A stretch of 64,000 nucleotides of DNA from Lucinisca nassula. Lineage: Eukaryota > Mollusca > Bivalvia > Lucinida > Lucinidae. Of this stretch, positions 11,790 through 22,252 are shown in pieces. A model generated the notes under the pieces. That model was not told the origin of the DNA, made no database searches, and worked only from the letters and a program-made list of their open reading frames with translations. The stretch's first letter is position 1. Each line of letters starts with the position of its first letter. The position numbers and the translations under genes are program-made. The stretch covers positions 86,143,108 through 86,207,107 of the forward strand of contig OY757023.1 in NCBI GenBank assembly GCA_963580285.1, read 5' to 3'.

Positions 11790-12365
11790 CAACATGATTG
11801 ACCTTGAATTATATCTAGGTCACTGTGACCTATATTTCATGGTTCAGTGATTTGGCCTGTTATCTTGAATACTATTTGATGGAGGAATGTCTCACCTGGA
11901 TGAGTTCTGTGTGATCCGATGATTTACTTCAAAGTATATCTAGATCATTGTGACCTATATTTCATGGGTCAGTGATTTTGCATATTATCTTAAATACTAT
12001 TTTGATGGAGAAATTTTAAACCTGGGATAATACTTCAATGTAACCAGACGACTGACCACAAAATACATATCGGTCAATGTGACCTATATTTCATGGTTCA
12101 ATGAGTCTGCCAAATATTTTGAATACTATTTTTTGGAGAAACTTCAATCCTGAATTATAAGTTCCATGTGACCAGATGAATGACATAGAAATACATCTAG
12201 GTCAGTGTGACCTATTTTCATGGTTCAATCAACGATTTTGCCTTATATTTCAGACAAAGTTTGATTCTGAAATGTAATATCTGGAATAAATGTTCCATGT
12301 GACCTGATCATTGACTGCAAAATATATCTAGCTGAGTGTGACCTATATTTCAGTTTCACATCAGG
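11790..12365. repeat. 127-bp satellite array, right part
   Basis: The array resumes after the LINE with TGACCTATATTTCATGG at 11825, 11951, 12080 and 12339 and a variant at 12208 (spacing 126-131). The units are more diverged toward the right edge. Confidence 0.9.
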
Positions 12366-12579
12366 CTTTTGTAACAGTTTACTTAGCATTTAGTCTGAGA
12401 GACATTTAGACCTCTAAGCCCACCTTAGCATAAGCCTTACAAGGGAAAACTGATGTCCACACCCTGGCCCAGTTGTCCGATTCTCCGTAGACATGTATCT
12501 GTTCTTTAATCATTGACTAGACAAAATTGATCTAGAGCTCTGAAGGAACGTTAAATGGGCTGGAAACAAATAACATTGT

Positions 12580-12875
12580 TTTGTTTAATTGATTTGAAGT
12601 TTAACGTCCCCATCAATACTGTAAAGGTCATTTTGTTTGGAGACGTTGCTTCCAATTTTGTGAGACTTTTATCGGATATTGAGATGAAATGACACCTCAA
12701 GCCCAATGAAACCAATAGGGTTTATAAGCATGGACGGGCTGACTCGCACCGCATTGCCTGGGCAGGCTTAGATCCTCTAAGAGGTTTACCAGTACTTGTG
12801 TGCGGGTCAGTTTCAGCTCTGTGGGAAGCATCATGCAGCCCATCTATTTCTTCAAGCCCTGATGGGCGGGGGCTA
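12580..12875 (-). mobile_element. S1 SINE-like element with target duplication
   Basis: This is a complete S1 copy, read on the minus strand from the GCCCCCGCCCATC end to a CAAA-type tail (TTTGTTTG on plus). It is flanked by the exact 12-bp duplication AAATAACATTGT (12568-12579, 12876-12887), which supports retroposition. No tRNA A or B box is recognised in the head. Confidence 0.88.
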
Positions 12876-12963
12876 AAATAACATTGTGGATTGTCCTATC
12901 TACATCTCCAACAGACCACTATTTACCATTGTTCTGATGATCATGACAAACCTACCTTTTGAA

Positions 12964-13026
12964 AACAGTGTAGGTCCAGATCAGATGGCTTCTGAAAAAG
13001 CCAACTGATCAGGATCTAAATGTTTG
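12964..13026. repeat. P2 hairpin element
   Basis: AACAGTGTAGGTCCAGATCA pairs with TGATCAGGATCTA after an apical stem GGCTTCT/AAAGCC. The right arm is partly decayed. It is the same type as the copy at 46269-46335. Confidence 0.75.
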
Positions 13027-13242
13027 TTATTCAGTTTTTATTTGTATACATTGTGTATACTGTGATTTATTTGGTTAATAGACAGAAATGGGTGTTGCAA
13101 AATTAACTCATTCAGCAGGACATTGGTTAATTGTTGTGGGCATTGGAGTTTTACTATGTCATTTTTGTCCTATAAAAGTGTTCGCTTTCCATATGCACGA
13201 TTGGCCATGATGTGTTGCATGGATAACTTGTGAAACAACAGG

Positions 13243-14998
13243 GCCCGCAGAGCCCTGAATCGCTCACCTGAGTATCAGTGTCTCTATTACATTCTTGGCC
13301 CAAGGGCTATAATTTGAAAACACTTGGTAGCGGTCCACTAGATGAAGCTTCATACCAAATATCAAAGACCTGGGCCTTCTGGTTTCAGACAACATTTTAA
13401 AAGGTTTTGCCTATATAAGCCTATGTAAAACCAGAGGGCCCTGGCACTGGGGCATTGTTTGGCACCAGGGCTATAATTTGAACAATCTCAGTAGAGGTCC
13501 ACTAGTTGTAGCTTCACCCCAAACATCAAAGACCTGGGCCTTCTGGTTACAGTCAAGAAGATTTTTAAAAGTTTTTTTTCCTATATAAGCCTATGTAAAA
13601 CTAGTGGGTCCCAGCGCAGGGACATTTTTGGCCCCAAGGCTATTAATTGAACAATCTTGGTAGAGGTCCATTAGATGAAGCTTCATACCAAATATCAAAG
13701 ACATAGGCCTTCTGGTTTCAAACAAGAAGACTTTTAAAGGTTATCCCTGTATACGCCTATGTGAAACCAGTGGGACCCGGCGCGGGGGCATTTTTGGCCC
13801 CAGGACTATATTTTGAACAATCTAGGCAGAGGTCCACAAGAAGAAGCTTCGTGCCAAATATCAAAGACCTGGGCCTTCTTGTTTCAGACAAAAAAAAATT
13901 TAAAGGTCTTCCCTATATACGACTATGTGAAACCAGCGGGCCCCACGCTGGGGCATTTTTGACCCCAGGACTTTATTTTGAACAATCTTGGTAGAGGTGC
14001 ACTAGATGAAGCTTCATACCAAATATCAAAGATCTGGGCCTTCTCGTTTCAGACAAGAAGATTTTTAAATGTTTTGCCTATATAAGTCTATGTAAAACTG
14101 GTGGGACCCAGCACGGGGGCATTTATGGACCCAGGGCTATAATTTGAACAATCTTTGTAGAGGTCCACTAGATGAAGCTTCATACCAAATATCAAAGATC
14201 TGGGCCTTCTTGTTTCAGACAAGAAGATTTTTTAAAGGTTTTCCCTATATATGCCTATGTGAAACCAGTGGGCCCGGTGCGGGGGCATATTTTGCCCCAG
14301 GACTATATTTTGAACAATCTTGGTAGAGGTCTACTAGATGAAGCTTCATACCAAATATCAAAGACCTGGACCTTCTGTTTCAGACAAGAAGACTTTTGAA
14401 GGTTTTCCCTACATAGCCTATACAAAACCAGTGGGCCCTGGTGCAGGGGCATTTTTGGCCACAGGACAATATTTTGAACAATCTTGGTAGAGGTCCACTA
14501 GATGAAGCTTCATACCAAATATCAAGGACCTGGGCCTTCTGGTTTCAGAAAAGAAGATTTTTAAATGTTTTCCCTATATAAGTTTATGTAAAACTGGTGG
14601 GCCCCGATGCAGGGACATTTTTGGCCCTAGGGCTATAATTTGAACAATCTTGGTAGAGGTCCACTAGATGAAGCTTCATACCAAATATCAAAGACCTGGA
14701 CCATGCGGTTTCAGAGAAATTTTCAAAGTTTTCAATAAAAAAAAAATCTACATGTATTTTTAGCTTCTGTGACCTAGATTTGCAACGGACCGGAAAAATG
14801 TGAACAACTTTGAAAGGGGACCACCTAAGGATCATTCCTGTGAAGTTTGGTCAAAATACGATCAGCGGTTTAGGAGGAGATGTTGTTTGAAAAAATTGTT
14901 TAGGGATGGACGGATGGACGCATGCAAACACGGACGCACGACGGACAAAAAGTGATCCCAAAAGCTCACCTCGTAACTACGTGAAGGTGAGCTAAAAT
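13243..14998. repeat. 165-bp tandem repeat element (GCTCACCTGAG class)
   Basis: About nine units carry AGGTCCACTAGATGAAGCTT (near 13333, 13496, 13667, 13834, 13998, 14162, 14329, 14493, 14659), with TACCAAATATCAAAGACCTG and GGGCATTTTTGGCCCCA. The array opens with GGGCCCGCAGAGCCCTGAAT and CGCTCACCTGAG. It closes with GGACGGATGGACG and GGTGAGCTAAAA, the usual ends of this dispersed bivalve-type repeat. The reading frames within follow the repeat period and are not genes. Confidence 0.9.
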
Positions 14999-15866
14999 AC
15001 AGGGTTATGACTTTTTTCCCATACAAAAGGCTATGCGGCCAAATTTGATCTTGGCCTAAAATAGGTCAAGGTCAATCAGAAGTCATCATCTGAACAAATT
15101 TTGATGGGCACCGAGTCCCCAATGCCACATACCAAGTTACATGATAATCAGCCCACTGGTTCCAGAGAAGAAGATTTCTGAACGGTTTTTCCTTATATGG
15201 GCATGATGGCCATATTGGTCATGTGACCAAATTCATATTGATTAATTGTCATTTCCTTGTTCTTAAAAACTTTCTTATGGAATTTCGTTACAAATAGCTT
15301 TGTGGTTTCTGAGAAAAATAAGTTTTAATTCTCATATCTGAATGACCTTGAACAAAGGTCAAAGAATGACCCTGACCTTGAATACTCATGTAGTTCATCC
15401 ACCCATTGAGCTTACTGCATCTACTAATTTTCAGATCACAGGCTGCAAAAGTTTCAAAAAAATACATGGTTTTGACTTTTCCCTATACAAGTCTATGCAA
15501 CCAAATTTGACTTTGGCCTAAAATTGGTCAAGGTCATCCAAGGGTCATCATTTAAACAAAATATCATGGACCCGAGTCCCTAATGCTACATACCAAGTTT
15601 CAGGCCAATCGGCCCACTGGTTCCGGAGAAGAAGATTTTTGAGGGGTTTTTACCTTATATGGGCATGGTGGCCAGCTTGGTCATGTGACCAGGACCTTGC
15701 GAATAAACTTTAGTTCCCCCATTCCATGGATGCTCCACATGAAATATGACTCCAATTGGCCTTGGGGTTTCAGAGGAGATGTTTGAAAATGTTGACAGAC
15801 AACAGCCTTACCATACCTCGTATAAGCTCACCAGTCCTATAAGCATTCGGCTCAGGTGAGCTAAAA
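14999..15866. repeat. second GGTGAGCTAAAA-class repeat, two long units
   Basis: Two units about 465 bp apart share CCCACTGGTTCC, GAGAAGAAGATTT, TTATATGGGCATG and TTGGTCATGTGACC (near 15193 and 15656). It ends in GGCTCAGGTGAGCTAAAA. It joins directly to the preceding array and lacks its own left end. It resembles the 316-bp array at 38 kb. Confidence 0.75.
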
Positions 15867-16188
15867 ACTCAGGAATTTTCGCCAACAATGGCCTCGGTCA
15901 CAGGCAAAACAGTAAGTATTTGTTTGCATTGCGATTAATAAGGCCTCACAATATTCTTAGTCATAGAAATGATAGGTATCAGAAGATAGACAGTCACCAA
16001 ATCATTGGAACAGCTGGTATTATCACTACTTTAGCAGGTTCCATGGTAAAGACCAACTGATGGGATAATCACAGTACCTGAAGCCATTATATAATAAATT
16101 ATATTAAATTACTTGTCCATAAATGTTTATTAAGTAAAACATACAATAAATTTGCAATAACCCATTTTCATCAATTTAGTTTGCTGGC
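15867..16188. other. no recognised gene
   Basis: An A+T-rich spacer. I see no open frame of note and no match to the other repeats in the window. Confidence 0.5.
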
Positions 16189-16268
16189 TGTCAATAGCGA
16201 ATTCGCTATCGACAGCCGGCTGTCAATAGCGAGTTCGCTATCGACAGCCGGCTGTCAATGGCGATCGC
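16189..16268. repeat. tandem 32-bp palindromes
   Basis: Two whole and one partial unit of GGCTGTCAATAGCG / CGCTATCGACAGCC, centred on AATT or AGTT. Each unit is self-complementary and neighbouring units also pair. The last unit runs into GCGATCGC and then (TTA)n. Confidence 0.92.
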
Positions 16269-16269
16269 C

Positions 16270-16313
16270 TTATTATTATTATTATTATTATTATTTTATT
16301 ATTATTATTATTA
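16270..16313. repeat. (TTA)n microsatellite
   Basis: About 14 TTA units with one interruption. It lies between the palindrome array and Penelope-like debris. Confidence 0.97.
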
Positions 16314-17240
16314 GCGGAAAGCCAAATGGACAGTTACTTTCCCACGCAACGGCCAAGTGGCTATCCAAAACAAAATAATATAAGCGATTCACACACTCAA
16401 AGACAAGCCATAACAAAATTAAACCGCGACAGAAGAACCGCCGCCTTTGAACGGGCAGTCATTAAAGTCATCAAGATGAGAACATGTTCTAGCAAACTGA
16501 AAAGGGTGTGACAAACCCCATAAGACATAGCCTTAGGGACGTCACCATCCAAGAAAGAAAACATTACAAATACAAAATTAAAATCATCTCTTATATCGTA
16601 AATTTTGGAAGAGAGAGTGCCATTAGACACAGTCAAAAGTAAGTGCATTAATGAGGCTTCAGAGTAAGCAGAATTAGCTTTATTTAACTGCAAAGAATTT
16701 CGGACAAATTCTACCAACCATTTGGTCAAATTAAATATTGTCAATATTTAAAAGATCACCCAAATATCGAGACGTAGAGTTAAACGTCTCAATAACATCG
16801 GTCTGTTTAGTTTTAGAAATGGACAGTATAAATTCCTTTTCATACCAAAACAGAAACAAATCTGCAACAAGTGTGGCACAGTTTGCACCCATCGGAATAC
16901 CAACTCTCTGTCTATATAATTAAGATCCAAACCTTATAGGTATTAGACAGTACAAAAGGAAGTTACAATTGAAATGTCCAGTATTCATAACGACTATTGG
17001 CATCTCAAGAAGCAAAATAAGCATTTCTGTGTTGGCAGGCCAAATCAATTACAGCCTCTTTCTCGAAGACAAATTGTTTCATTTAAAGTAAATAGTTTTT
17101 CTTTAATTAAATAATGAGGTAAGGTTGTGCAAACTATTTTATTAAAATCTTTAAATTTTGTTCATTTGCATCTTTAAATTTAATCAATCATAGCCTATCT
17201 CTTAAACTCAATGGAGAATAATTATCAAACTTATTTGAAT
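16314..17240 (-). pseudogene. Penelope-like RT remnant, older subfamily
   Basis: Minus-strand coding traces include KIYDIRDDFNF and SFLDGDVPKAMSYGV (near 16540-16610), a block equivalent to the 'PMGTNCAP...ADLFL' motif (near 16880) and the motif C region RYLGDLLNID. In that region the first catalytic aspartate appears as glycine. Order and spacing match the copy at 57260-59690, but most of the C-terminal domain is deleted and only a 3' UTR piece (16314-16470) remains. Several frameshifts are present. Confidence 0.7.
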
Positions 17241-17390
17241 TTAACATAGTTGGAAGAGTACAAAGAGTTGACATGGTTTTGGCGACCTTGGTCTAATGTT
17301 CAAGGTCACTTTTGATGGTCGAATTTTACAATTAGGGGTGCCCATTTGGGCTGTTTTTCTGTCCCTAAATGGGGATGGTTGGGTGAGACA

Positions 17391-17640
17391 AAGTTGACGA
17401 GTATCTTGCGTCACTGATGCAGTCAACTGATATTGACACAGAGTTGGACAACGCCTGTTGTCTTTGCAGCAGGTAAGGGTAGAGGGGGAATGTTGTTATT
17501 TCTTTTGTTTCATCACTTCCATTTATTTTCATCTTTCTCCTCTGTCCCTAATTTCGTCTCGTCTACTATCTCTTCTCTCTCTTTTCTCCCTTTCGCCGGC
17601 AGACAACATAAAATGATCCACAAAGGATTGACACAAAACA
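17391..17640 (+). repeat. R17 dispersed repeat
   Basis: It contains CAACTGATATTGACACAGAG, GGACAACGCCTG and TTTGCAGCAGGTAA, followed by a pyrimidine-rich stretch. Related copies lie at 23615-23727, 53590-53870 and 60225-60420. The copy at 53.6 kb ends in GTTTTGGGTTTAACG, a SINE-type 3' end, so this family may also be a SINE. Confidence 0.7.
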
Positions 17641-17855
17641 ATCAAATCTGTCCCTAAACAGGTTCATTGTACTTGAACAGTCTATGCTTGTGCCCAAGTT
17701 TTGGAGTAAAATTATCATGAACGTGGATGGTGTAATAGGAACCTGAAGATTTCAAATGTAAGTGCGATAATTACAGCGAAATATGATATATAATTTATTT
17801 CCTTTGGACTCATTAGGCCCTTTGTCTTGTCTTTAAAATGGAACGCTAAATGTGA

Positions 17856-18175
17856 AATAGAAGTGAAGGCAATGATCTTTCAAATGCACCATAAATCGAG
17901 GATCTTACACTCATGGTCATTTCATATGAAATTTATGAAACGAGCCTTCGGCGAGTTTCATAAATTTCATATGAAATGACCATGAGTGTAAGATTCTGCT
18001 TATCATAAGGCCACTTTAAATTGGATTTCATCGCCTTTAAATTTAACAAAATTTCCAACGGCGTCATATGATAATTATACATTCGCATTGCATTCCCTAT
18101 TATTAACTGTTGGTACGTGATGTTGCTCATACTTCTCTCTCGCGGATGTCATATGATCATTATGTGACGCCAACA
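17856..18175. repeat. F1-type foldback with hairpin at 17902-17994
   Basis: ATCTTACACTCATGGTCATT and its complement flank a 13-nt spacer; arms of about 40 bp are at 17902-17941 and 17955-17994. The remainder shares CATATGAC / GTCATATG motifs with the larger F1 copies. A Penelope 3' tip (AATAGAAGTGAAGGCAATGA) abuts it on the left. Confidence 0.75.
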
Positions 18176-18303
18176 GAAACCATAGTTATAATGGGAATGG
18201 GAACACCTGGTAGATTTTTCCGCCTTTTTTCAAAGGGAGACAAATTTCGGAATTTCCTGTTCGCTTTTCTATAAGCCGTGTCCCACTGAAAAAGGGTGTC
18301 TAC

Positions 18304-18333
18304 TCTTAAAGGAAAGAATTCTTTCCTTTAAGA
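18304..18333. repeat. perfect 30-bp palindrome
   Basis: TCTTAAAGGAAAGAA is followed directly by its exact reverse complement, with no loop. There are no recognised flanks. Confidence 0.9.
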
Positions 18334-18512
18334 ATTGACCCCTGTTGACATTGGAGACAAAACACTTTTGCAGGAGTTGCCTCCCCTGCAGGTTTTCCCA
18401 TTCCCCTTACGCAATATGATTTTTATTGCGTCAGTGACGCTGTTCTGTTATTTCTAGACAAAGTGCGACTGGGCTATCCAGGTGTGCATACACAGTAAAA
18501 TTCTTATGTAAG

Positions 18513-18578
18513 ACCACCTTTGGGACTGTTCAAAAGTGGTCACTAAAACCACTTTTGAACAGTCTCAAACGTGGTCGC
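18513..18578. repeat. inverted repeat with about 28-bp arms
   Basis: GACCACCTTTGGGACTGTTC...AAGTGGT pairs with ACCACTTTTGAACAGTCTC...GTGGTC around a 6-nt loop, with a few mismatches. It is probably a small foldback MITE; no other intact copy was seen here. Confidence 0.8.
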
Positions 18579-18811
18579 TGACCAGAGGACACTCTATGTA
18601 TGCAAAGAAAGAATAACTACAACCCACAAAATAAGCTGTTTAAAGCAGAATTAATAGAATGAAATTAAAGGCGGTCTCCATAGCCGAATTTCATTGTACT
18701 TTTCACGCGACCAAGTTCGAGTTACTTTAAAATCAAAGAACTGACAGCACTGGTGGGTCGATTGTCTCTGGGTGTGGACTGGGATAATGGTCCTGAATAG
18801 GGACGTAGACT

Positions 18812-19092
18812 CATCACGAAAACACATCCGTGCAACATAGTGCATTTTTTTCACATCTCCAAAATGGCTACTTTTCTAATGGAAATCTGTGATATTTTTG
18901 TTATTCCTACTTCAAACATAGGTTGCGCGTGCTTGTTAGAAACGCCTCATTGAGGCGGTTCTAACGAGTACCCACAACCTATGTTTTGGGGCAGAAATGA
19001 GAAAAATAATGAATACCCTCGTAAACCCCAGTTTTCTCTGTATAATGTGGGGTTTAAGGGGGTCTTTATTTCACGGACTTGTTCACGTGATG
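18812..19092 (-). mobile_element. HC element, ACATCCGTG subfamily
   Basis: It starts CATCACGAAAACACATCCGT and ends CACGTGATG. The core hairpin (18913-18987) has GAACCGCCTC-type arms and a 1-nt loop, with a C-to-A change in the left arm. A Penelope-like 3' end starts at the next base. Confidence 0.82.
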
Positions 19093-19496
19093 AGAAGTGA
19101 CGGTAGGAATCGATACAGTTGACTCACACCTCCCATTCAAGACACCATATGCATAAAACAACGGGCCTCAATGGCCTAGTGGATAAGAGCGCTGACTTTT
19201 AATCATTAGGCCTCTCATCGCCGTTGTTCGAGCCTCGCTCGGGTCATATGTGAAACGCCAAGTTCTGCAACGGAAGAGGAAGGTCAGGTGGTTTTTCTCC
19301 GGGTACTTCGGTTTTCGCCCACCTCTGGTTAACGATCGGCACGATTTGAGTAAAATAATCTTGAAAGGGCATTAAAACCAAAAAAAAAGAAAAAAAAAAA
19401 AAAAAAAAGCATAAAACAACTTCACCATAATTAAAACGAAACAATCGGAAAGCCTAAAGGGCAGTTTCTTGGGCACAAAATGGCCAAACGGCTGTC

Positions 19497-19533
<37 letters not shown>

Positions 19534-19560
19534 CCTGCAAAGACAAACTATAACAATAAT
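19093..19560 (-). mobile_element. Penelope-like 3' UTR fragment, split by a SINE
   Basis: AGAAGTGACGGTAGGAATCG and GATACAGTTGACTC open the fragment (19093-19162). It continues after the SINE with AAAGCCTAAAGGGCAGTTTC and TGGCCAAACGGCTGTCC (19421-19498), then a 31-A run (19499-19529). No RT remains. Confidence 0.7.
19163..19408 (+). mobile_element. tRNA-headed SINE (T2), exact target duplication
   Basis: The head GGCCTAGTGGATAAGAGCG and a B-box-like TTCGAGCC resemble a tRNA. The body has AAGTTCTGCAACGGAAG and AACGATCGGC, and ends in a poly-A rich tail. The 12-bp duplication GCATAAAACAAC (19151-19162, 19409-19420) is exact. The head has a slightly damaged anticodon arm compared with the copy at 47100. 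Confidence 0.9.
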
Positions 19561-19607
19561 AAATCAAAACAGAAATACCAACATGAAAATTCCTGTATGT
19601 TATGCAA

Positions 19608-19696
19608 AAAGTGCAGATCCCGATCTTACGCTGCGTTCTGTCAGTAAACAGCGTAGATCCAGATCTGACGGCGTCAAATCTTGTTCCACACTGTTG
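19608..19696. repeat. P2 elements, two partial copies in tandem
   Basis: GTGCAGATCCCGATCTTACG is followed by GCGTAGATCCAGATCTGACG and then a decayed right arm TTCCACACTGTTG. It abuts the next HC element directly. Confidence 0.6.
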
Positions 19697-19976
19697 CATC
19701 ACGAAAACGCGCCTATATAATATTGATCCCTTGAACCTCACTTTTATATAGTAAAACTGGGGTTAACAGGGGTAAACCTTATTTTTATTATTTCTGCTCT
19801 AAAATATAGATTGTGGGTACTCGTTAGAACCGCCTCAATGAGGCGGTCCTAACGTGTACCCACAATCTATATTTTGAGCAGAAATGAGAAAATTATCACC
19901 CTTTTTATACAGTAAAATATTCAGTTTTTCGGAGATAAAATGTGTAATTTATTTTAATTGGGGTGTTTTCGTAATG
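19697..19976 (+). mobile_element. HC element, complete
   Basis: It runs from CATCACGAAAACGCGCC to GTGTTTTCGTAATG. The A half contains the second, weaker inverted repeat (CCCCTTGAACCTCA paired with GGGGTTAACAGGGG). The core hairpin is at about 19800-19874, with one mismatch in each arm. Confidence 0.88.
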
Positions 19977-20298
19977 GGCCCAACGCAGCACATGGGACCA
20001 TTCCAAATTTGCATATAACCTCCTAGATTTCGTAAAGCTCTATATTTGCGCAGTGTAAAATTATTAGTAATTGAAAATCACGTGGACAATCGCAATCGCA
20101 CTAAAAAGCTTCTTTTTAGTTCGATTGATAAACAATGGACCCGAAGACGAGAAAACTCAAAATAGAATGAAGGCAATGATCAGGAATCGATACAAATCAG
20201 CCTGCGCATTTGATTTGTCAGGACACAGCTATTCGCTCATTCAATGTCTAGAATGATCGGATGAACCCATATGTGCCTAGCGGCCCTTTTCTGTGACA

Positions 20299-20368
20299 TT
20301 GGAAAACACTTCACTCCGAGATCAGACGCCGCAAAATGCGGCGTCTCATCTGGGACTACACTGTTTAC
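20299..20368. repeat. P2 hairpin
   Basis: GAGATCAGACGCCGC pairs with GCGGCGTCTCATC around AAAAT, with the outer arm ending ACACTGTTT. It has the ACGCCGC apical-stem type. Confidence 0.82.
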
Positions 20369-20527
20369 TTAAAGAACATTCATATTTGTAAACAAATGCC
20401 ACAAACAAGAACAAACATGACACCCCCATAATTGGAAATTGACGACTCCAAGAGGGACAGTTGTCAGTTTTTGGCGAAAGAATACAAGCCTGCCCAGGAA
20501 AAGTATGGATAGGTACATTGACCGGCT

Positions 20528-20590
20528 CAAAAATGACCTAAATAGTGTTGACTAGGCCGTAACACTCAGATACAAACAAACAAAAAGGGG
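20528..20590 (+). mobile_element. S1 3'-end fragment
   Basis: AAAATGACCTAAATAGTGTT, then GACTAGGCCGTAACACTC and a (CAAA)-type tail. This is the terminal 60 bp of S1, 5'-truncated, as expected for retroposition. Confidence 0.7.
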
Positions 20591-20974
20591 TATTCCATTG
20601 TTAAATACAGGTTTACGGCTATCAGAAGGTGCGGATGAGCATGCACGTATTTGTACATAGAACACAAAATTATTCCAGAGGACGACCAAATAAATGTTGG
20701 AAATGTGGGTTTAGTGCTGGCAGACACCAGAACTTGTTGCCGATAATTGCTTTTTCAGTGTTCCACTAAGTTGAACCGGATCAAATGTCAAGTCCGGGTA
20801 CAAACCGTTTGCAGAATAAATGTCAAAGGTTACAAAACAGAGGATGGAAATTGGCCCTACTTCGTTGAATCACGGTAACAATTCGGTGTAATGTACACTT
20901 TAGAAAACTCAACTTTATACAGCGGAAAGGCAAAATGTTGTGTTTACAAGGATAAACATTTTTACCGTAGTTTT
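20591..20974. other. no recognised gene
   Basis: I see no repeat or coding region that I can name. Just upstream, 20485-20527 shares CCCAGGAAAAGTAT...GGTA with 41657-41700. Confidence 0.4.
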
Positions 20975-21060
20975 GCTTCAAACATAGATTGTATGAATAC
21001 GTAAGAACTTTCTCACTTGGGCGCTCCAATGAGCATTTACAATCTACATGTATTTGTGAA
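20975..21060. repeat. degenerate HC core
   Basis: TTCAAACATAGATTGTATGA and ATGAGCATTTACAATCTACA retain the outer arms of the HC core. The apical part is scrambled. The flanks are not clearly HC. Confidence 0.45.
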
Positions 21061-21462
21061 GCTGAAACAATTTCTCTATCAAAGAAAATATCACGTCACA
21101 TGGGTGTTTCATCCTAATGGAATGAAAAGTTCGGGTGCTAATTGTTTGCGGAATGACTGTCGAAGATTACAGGATGATGGAAACCGACTTTGTTCCGTCG
21201 CAAGACGTTAGCAAACTCATGAAATGGACACCTGTGAAAATTTTGGTTCTTAACCACAGTTTCCTATCCCTTTCAGCTTTGTAGAGATGTTCGTTTAGCT
21301 ATGTTAGTATGGGAGGACTTAAAATAAAAGTAGCCATGACCCTCTTTAGGTTTTCAGCAGCAGTAGTAACAAATGACAAAAAATATGTTAACAAATGACA
21401 TCCATCATGACAACAAGTTCGTGAAATGAACATCCCTCTAAACCCAACTTTGTTGTGTGCTG
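21061..21462. other. no recognised gene
   Basis: No coding region or known repeat was identified. Confidence 0.4.
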
Positions 21463-21917
21463 TCAACTCCTCAACCTTGTTTCATCTCTGTAGTTTTTTT
21501 TATTTGTATGTTCTCGGAGATGTTTCACTGATGAGTTAGGAAGCCTTCATGCGGACTAAACAAAATTGGTGTATACCGCGACAGAGGTAAGGGCGAGGAT
21601 TATGGCCATGTAAAATCGATTTAAGCCCCCCCCCCCCCCCCCCCCGTGGAATTCTTTCCACTGACCGTTCCAAGGCGGTTGTTCTGTTGCGGTTTATTTA
21701 TGCTGTTGTTTGTTACTTGTTGTGTTTATCACTTGTGTCTTTTTGTTTTGGATGGCCATTTGGCCATTTTGTGGGAAAGGAGCTGTCCATATGGCCTTCC
21801 TTTGTTTAGGTTTCCATTATGGTCTGGTCGCTTCATGTTTGTGTTTCTTTCCCTTTGGTGTCTTTGATGGGTGGAGTAAGTTAATTGTATCGATTCCTGA
21901 TCTTTGTTTTACTTCTC
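21463..21917 (+). mobile_element. Penelope-like 3' UTR, 5'-truncated insertion
   Basis: Landmarks of the family 3' UTR occur in order: GGAGATGTTTCACTGATGAG, CCTTCATGCGGAC, AAAATCGATTTAAGCC, TGACCGTTCCAAGGCGG, ATGGCCATTTGGCC and TAATTGTATCGATTCCTGAT. The end is TTTTACTTCTC. A (C)20 run (21626-21645) replaces the short C tract of other copies. Frames here repeat in other copies because the UTR is repeated, not because it is coding. Confidence 0.8.
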
Positions 21918-22069
21918 CTTTTTATATAGAAAAGACCGGGGTTTTACAAGGGTAACATCATTTTGCTTATGTCTGCTCCTCCTATGTTTGGAGTATAAAT
22001 AAGTAAAATATCACACATTTTCGATGGAAAAGTAGCCACTTTTGTACACCTGGACCTACCACTTCTTGT
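21918..22069 (+). mobile_element. HC remnant with collapsed core
   Basis: TTTTATATAGAAAAGACCGG and TTTTACAAGGGTAAC are A-half sequence. The expected 60-bp hairpin is replaced by a short CTCCTATGTTTGGAG stem, then B-half sequence follows. The Penelope 3' end abuts it. Confidence 0.6.
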
Positions 22070-22079
22070 AGCATTACGA

Positions 22080-22250
22080 GTGTTTAACGAGTGTTTGAGA
22101 TTTACGTCCCTCCAAAAGCTAAGGACATACGGAGACAAGACATCGGTTTAAAGACTCACCCGAAAGTCTGGAAAATCCCGGGAATCGGACCCACGACCCC
22201 TGGTTTATGAGGCGAGTAGCTTATCCACTTCACCATGGAGAATTCTATGC
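22080..22250 (-). mobile_element. short tRNA-Met-like SINE (T5) with target duplication
   Basis: On the minus strand the head is CCATGGTGAAGTGGATAAGC, CTCGCCTCATAAACCAGGGG and GGGTCCGATTCCC, with a CAT anticodon loop. A body of about 80 bp ends in CGTAAATCTCAAACACTCG. The 10-bp duplication AGCATTACGA is exact (22070-22079, 22251-22260). The right duplication lies in the end of the next HC element, so the SINE hit an HC border. Confidence 0.85.
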
Positions 22251-22252
22251 AG

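Noticed and set aside
13761..14399. Repeated proteins with VKPVGPGAGAF and YFEQSW
   Set aside because: These are frames through the 165-bp tandem array, with a repeat period of 55 codons. No start or regulatory context, and frames shift between units.
16397..16744. An LTR retrotransposon or retrovirus
   Set aside because: No LTR pair, primer-binding site, protease, integrase or envelope-like frame was found anywhere. The RT frames are of LINE or Penelope type.
21626..21645. A (C)20 run, and others at 22726 and 34462, as a regulatory G-quadruplex
   Set aside because: They lie in repeat bodies and vary between copies. Their length is unreliable and there is no gene nearby.
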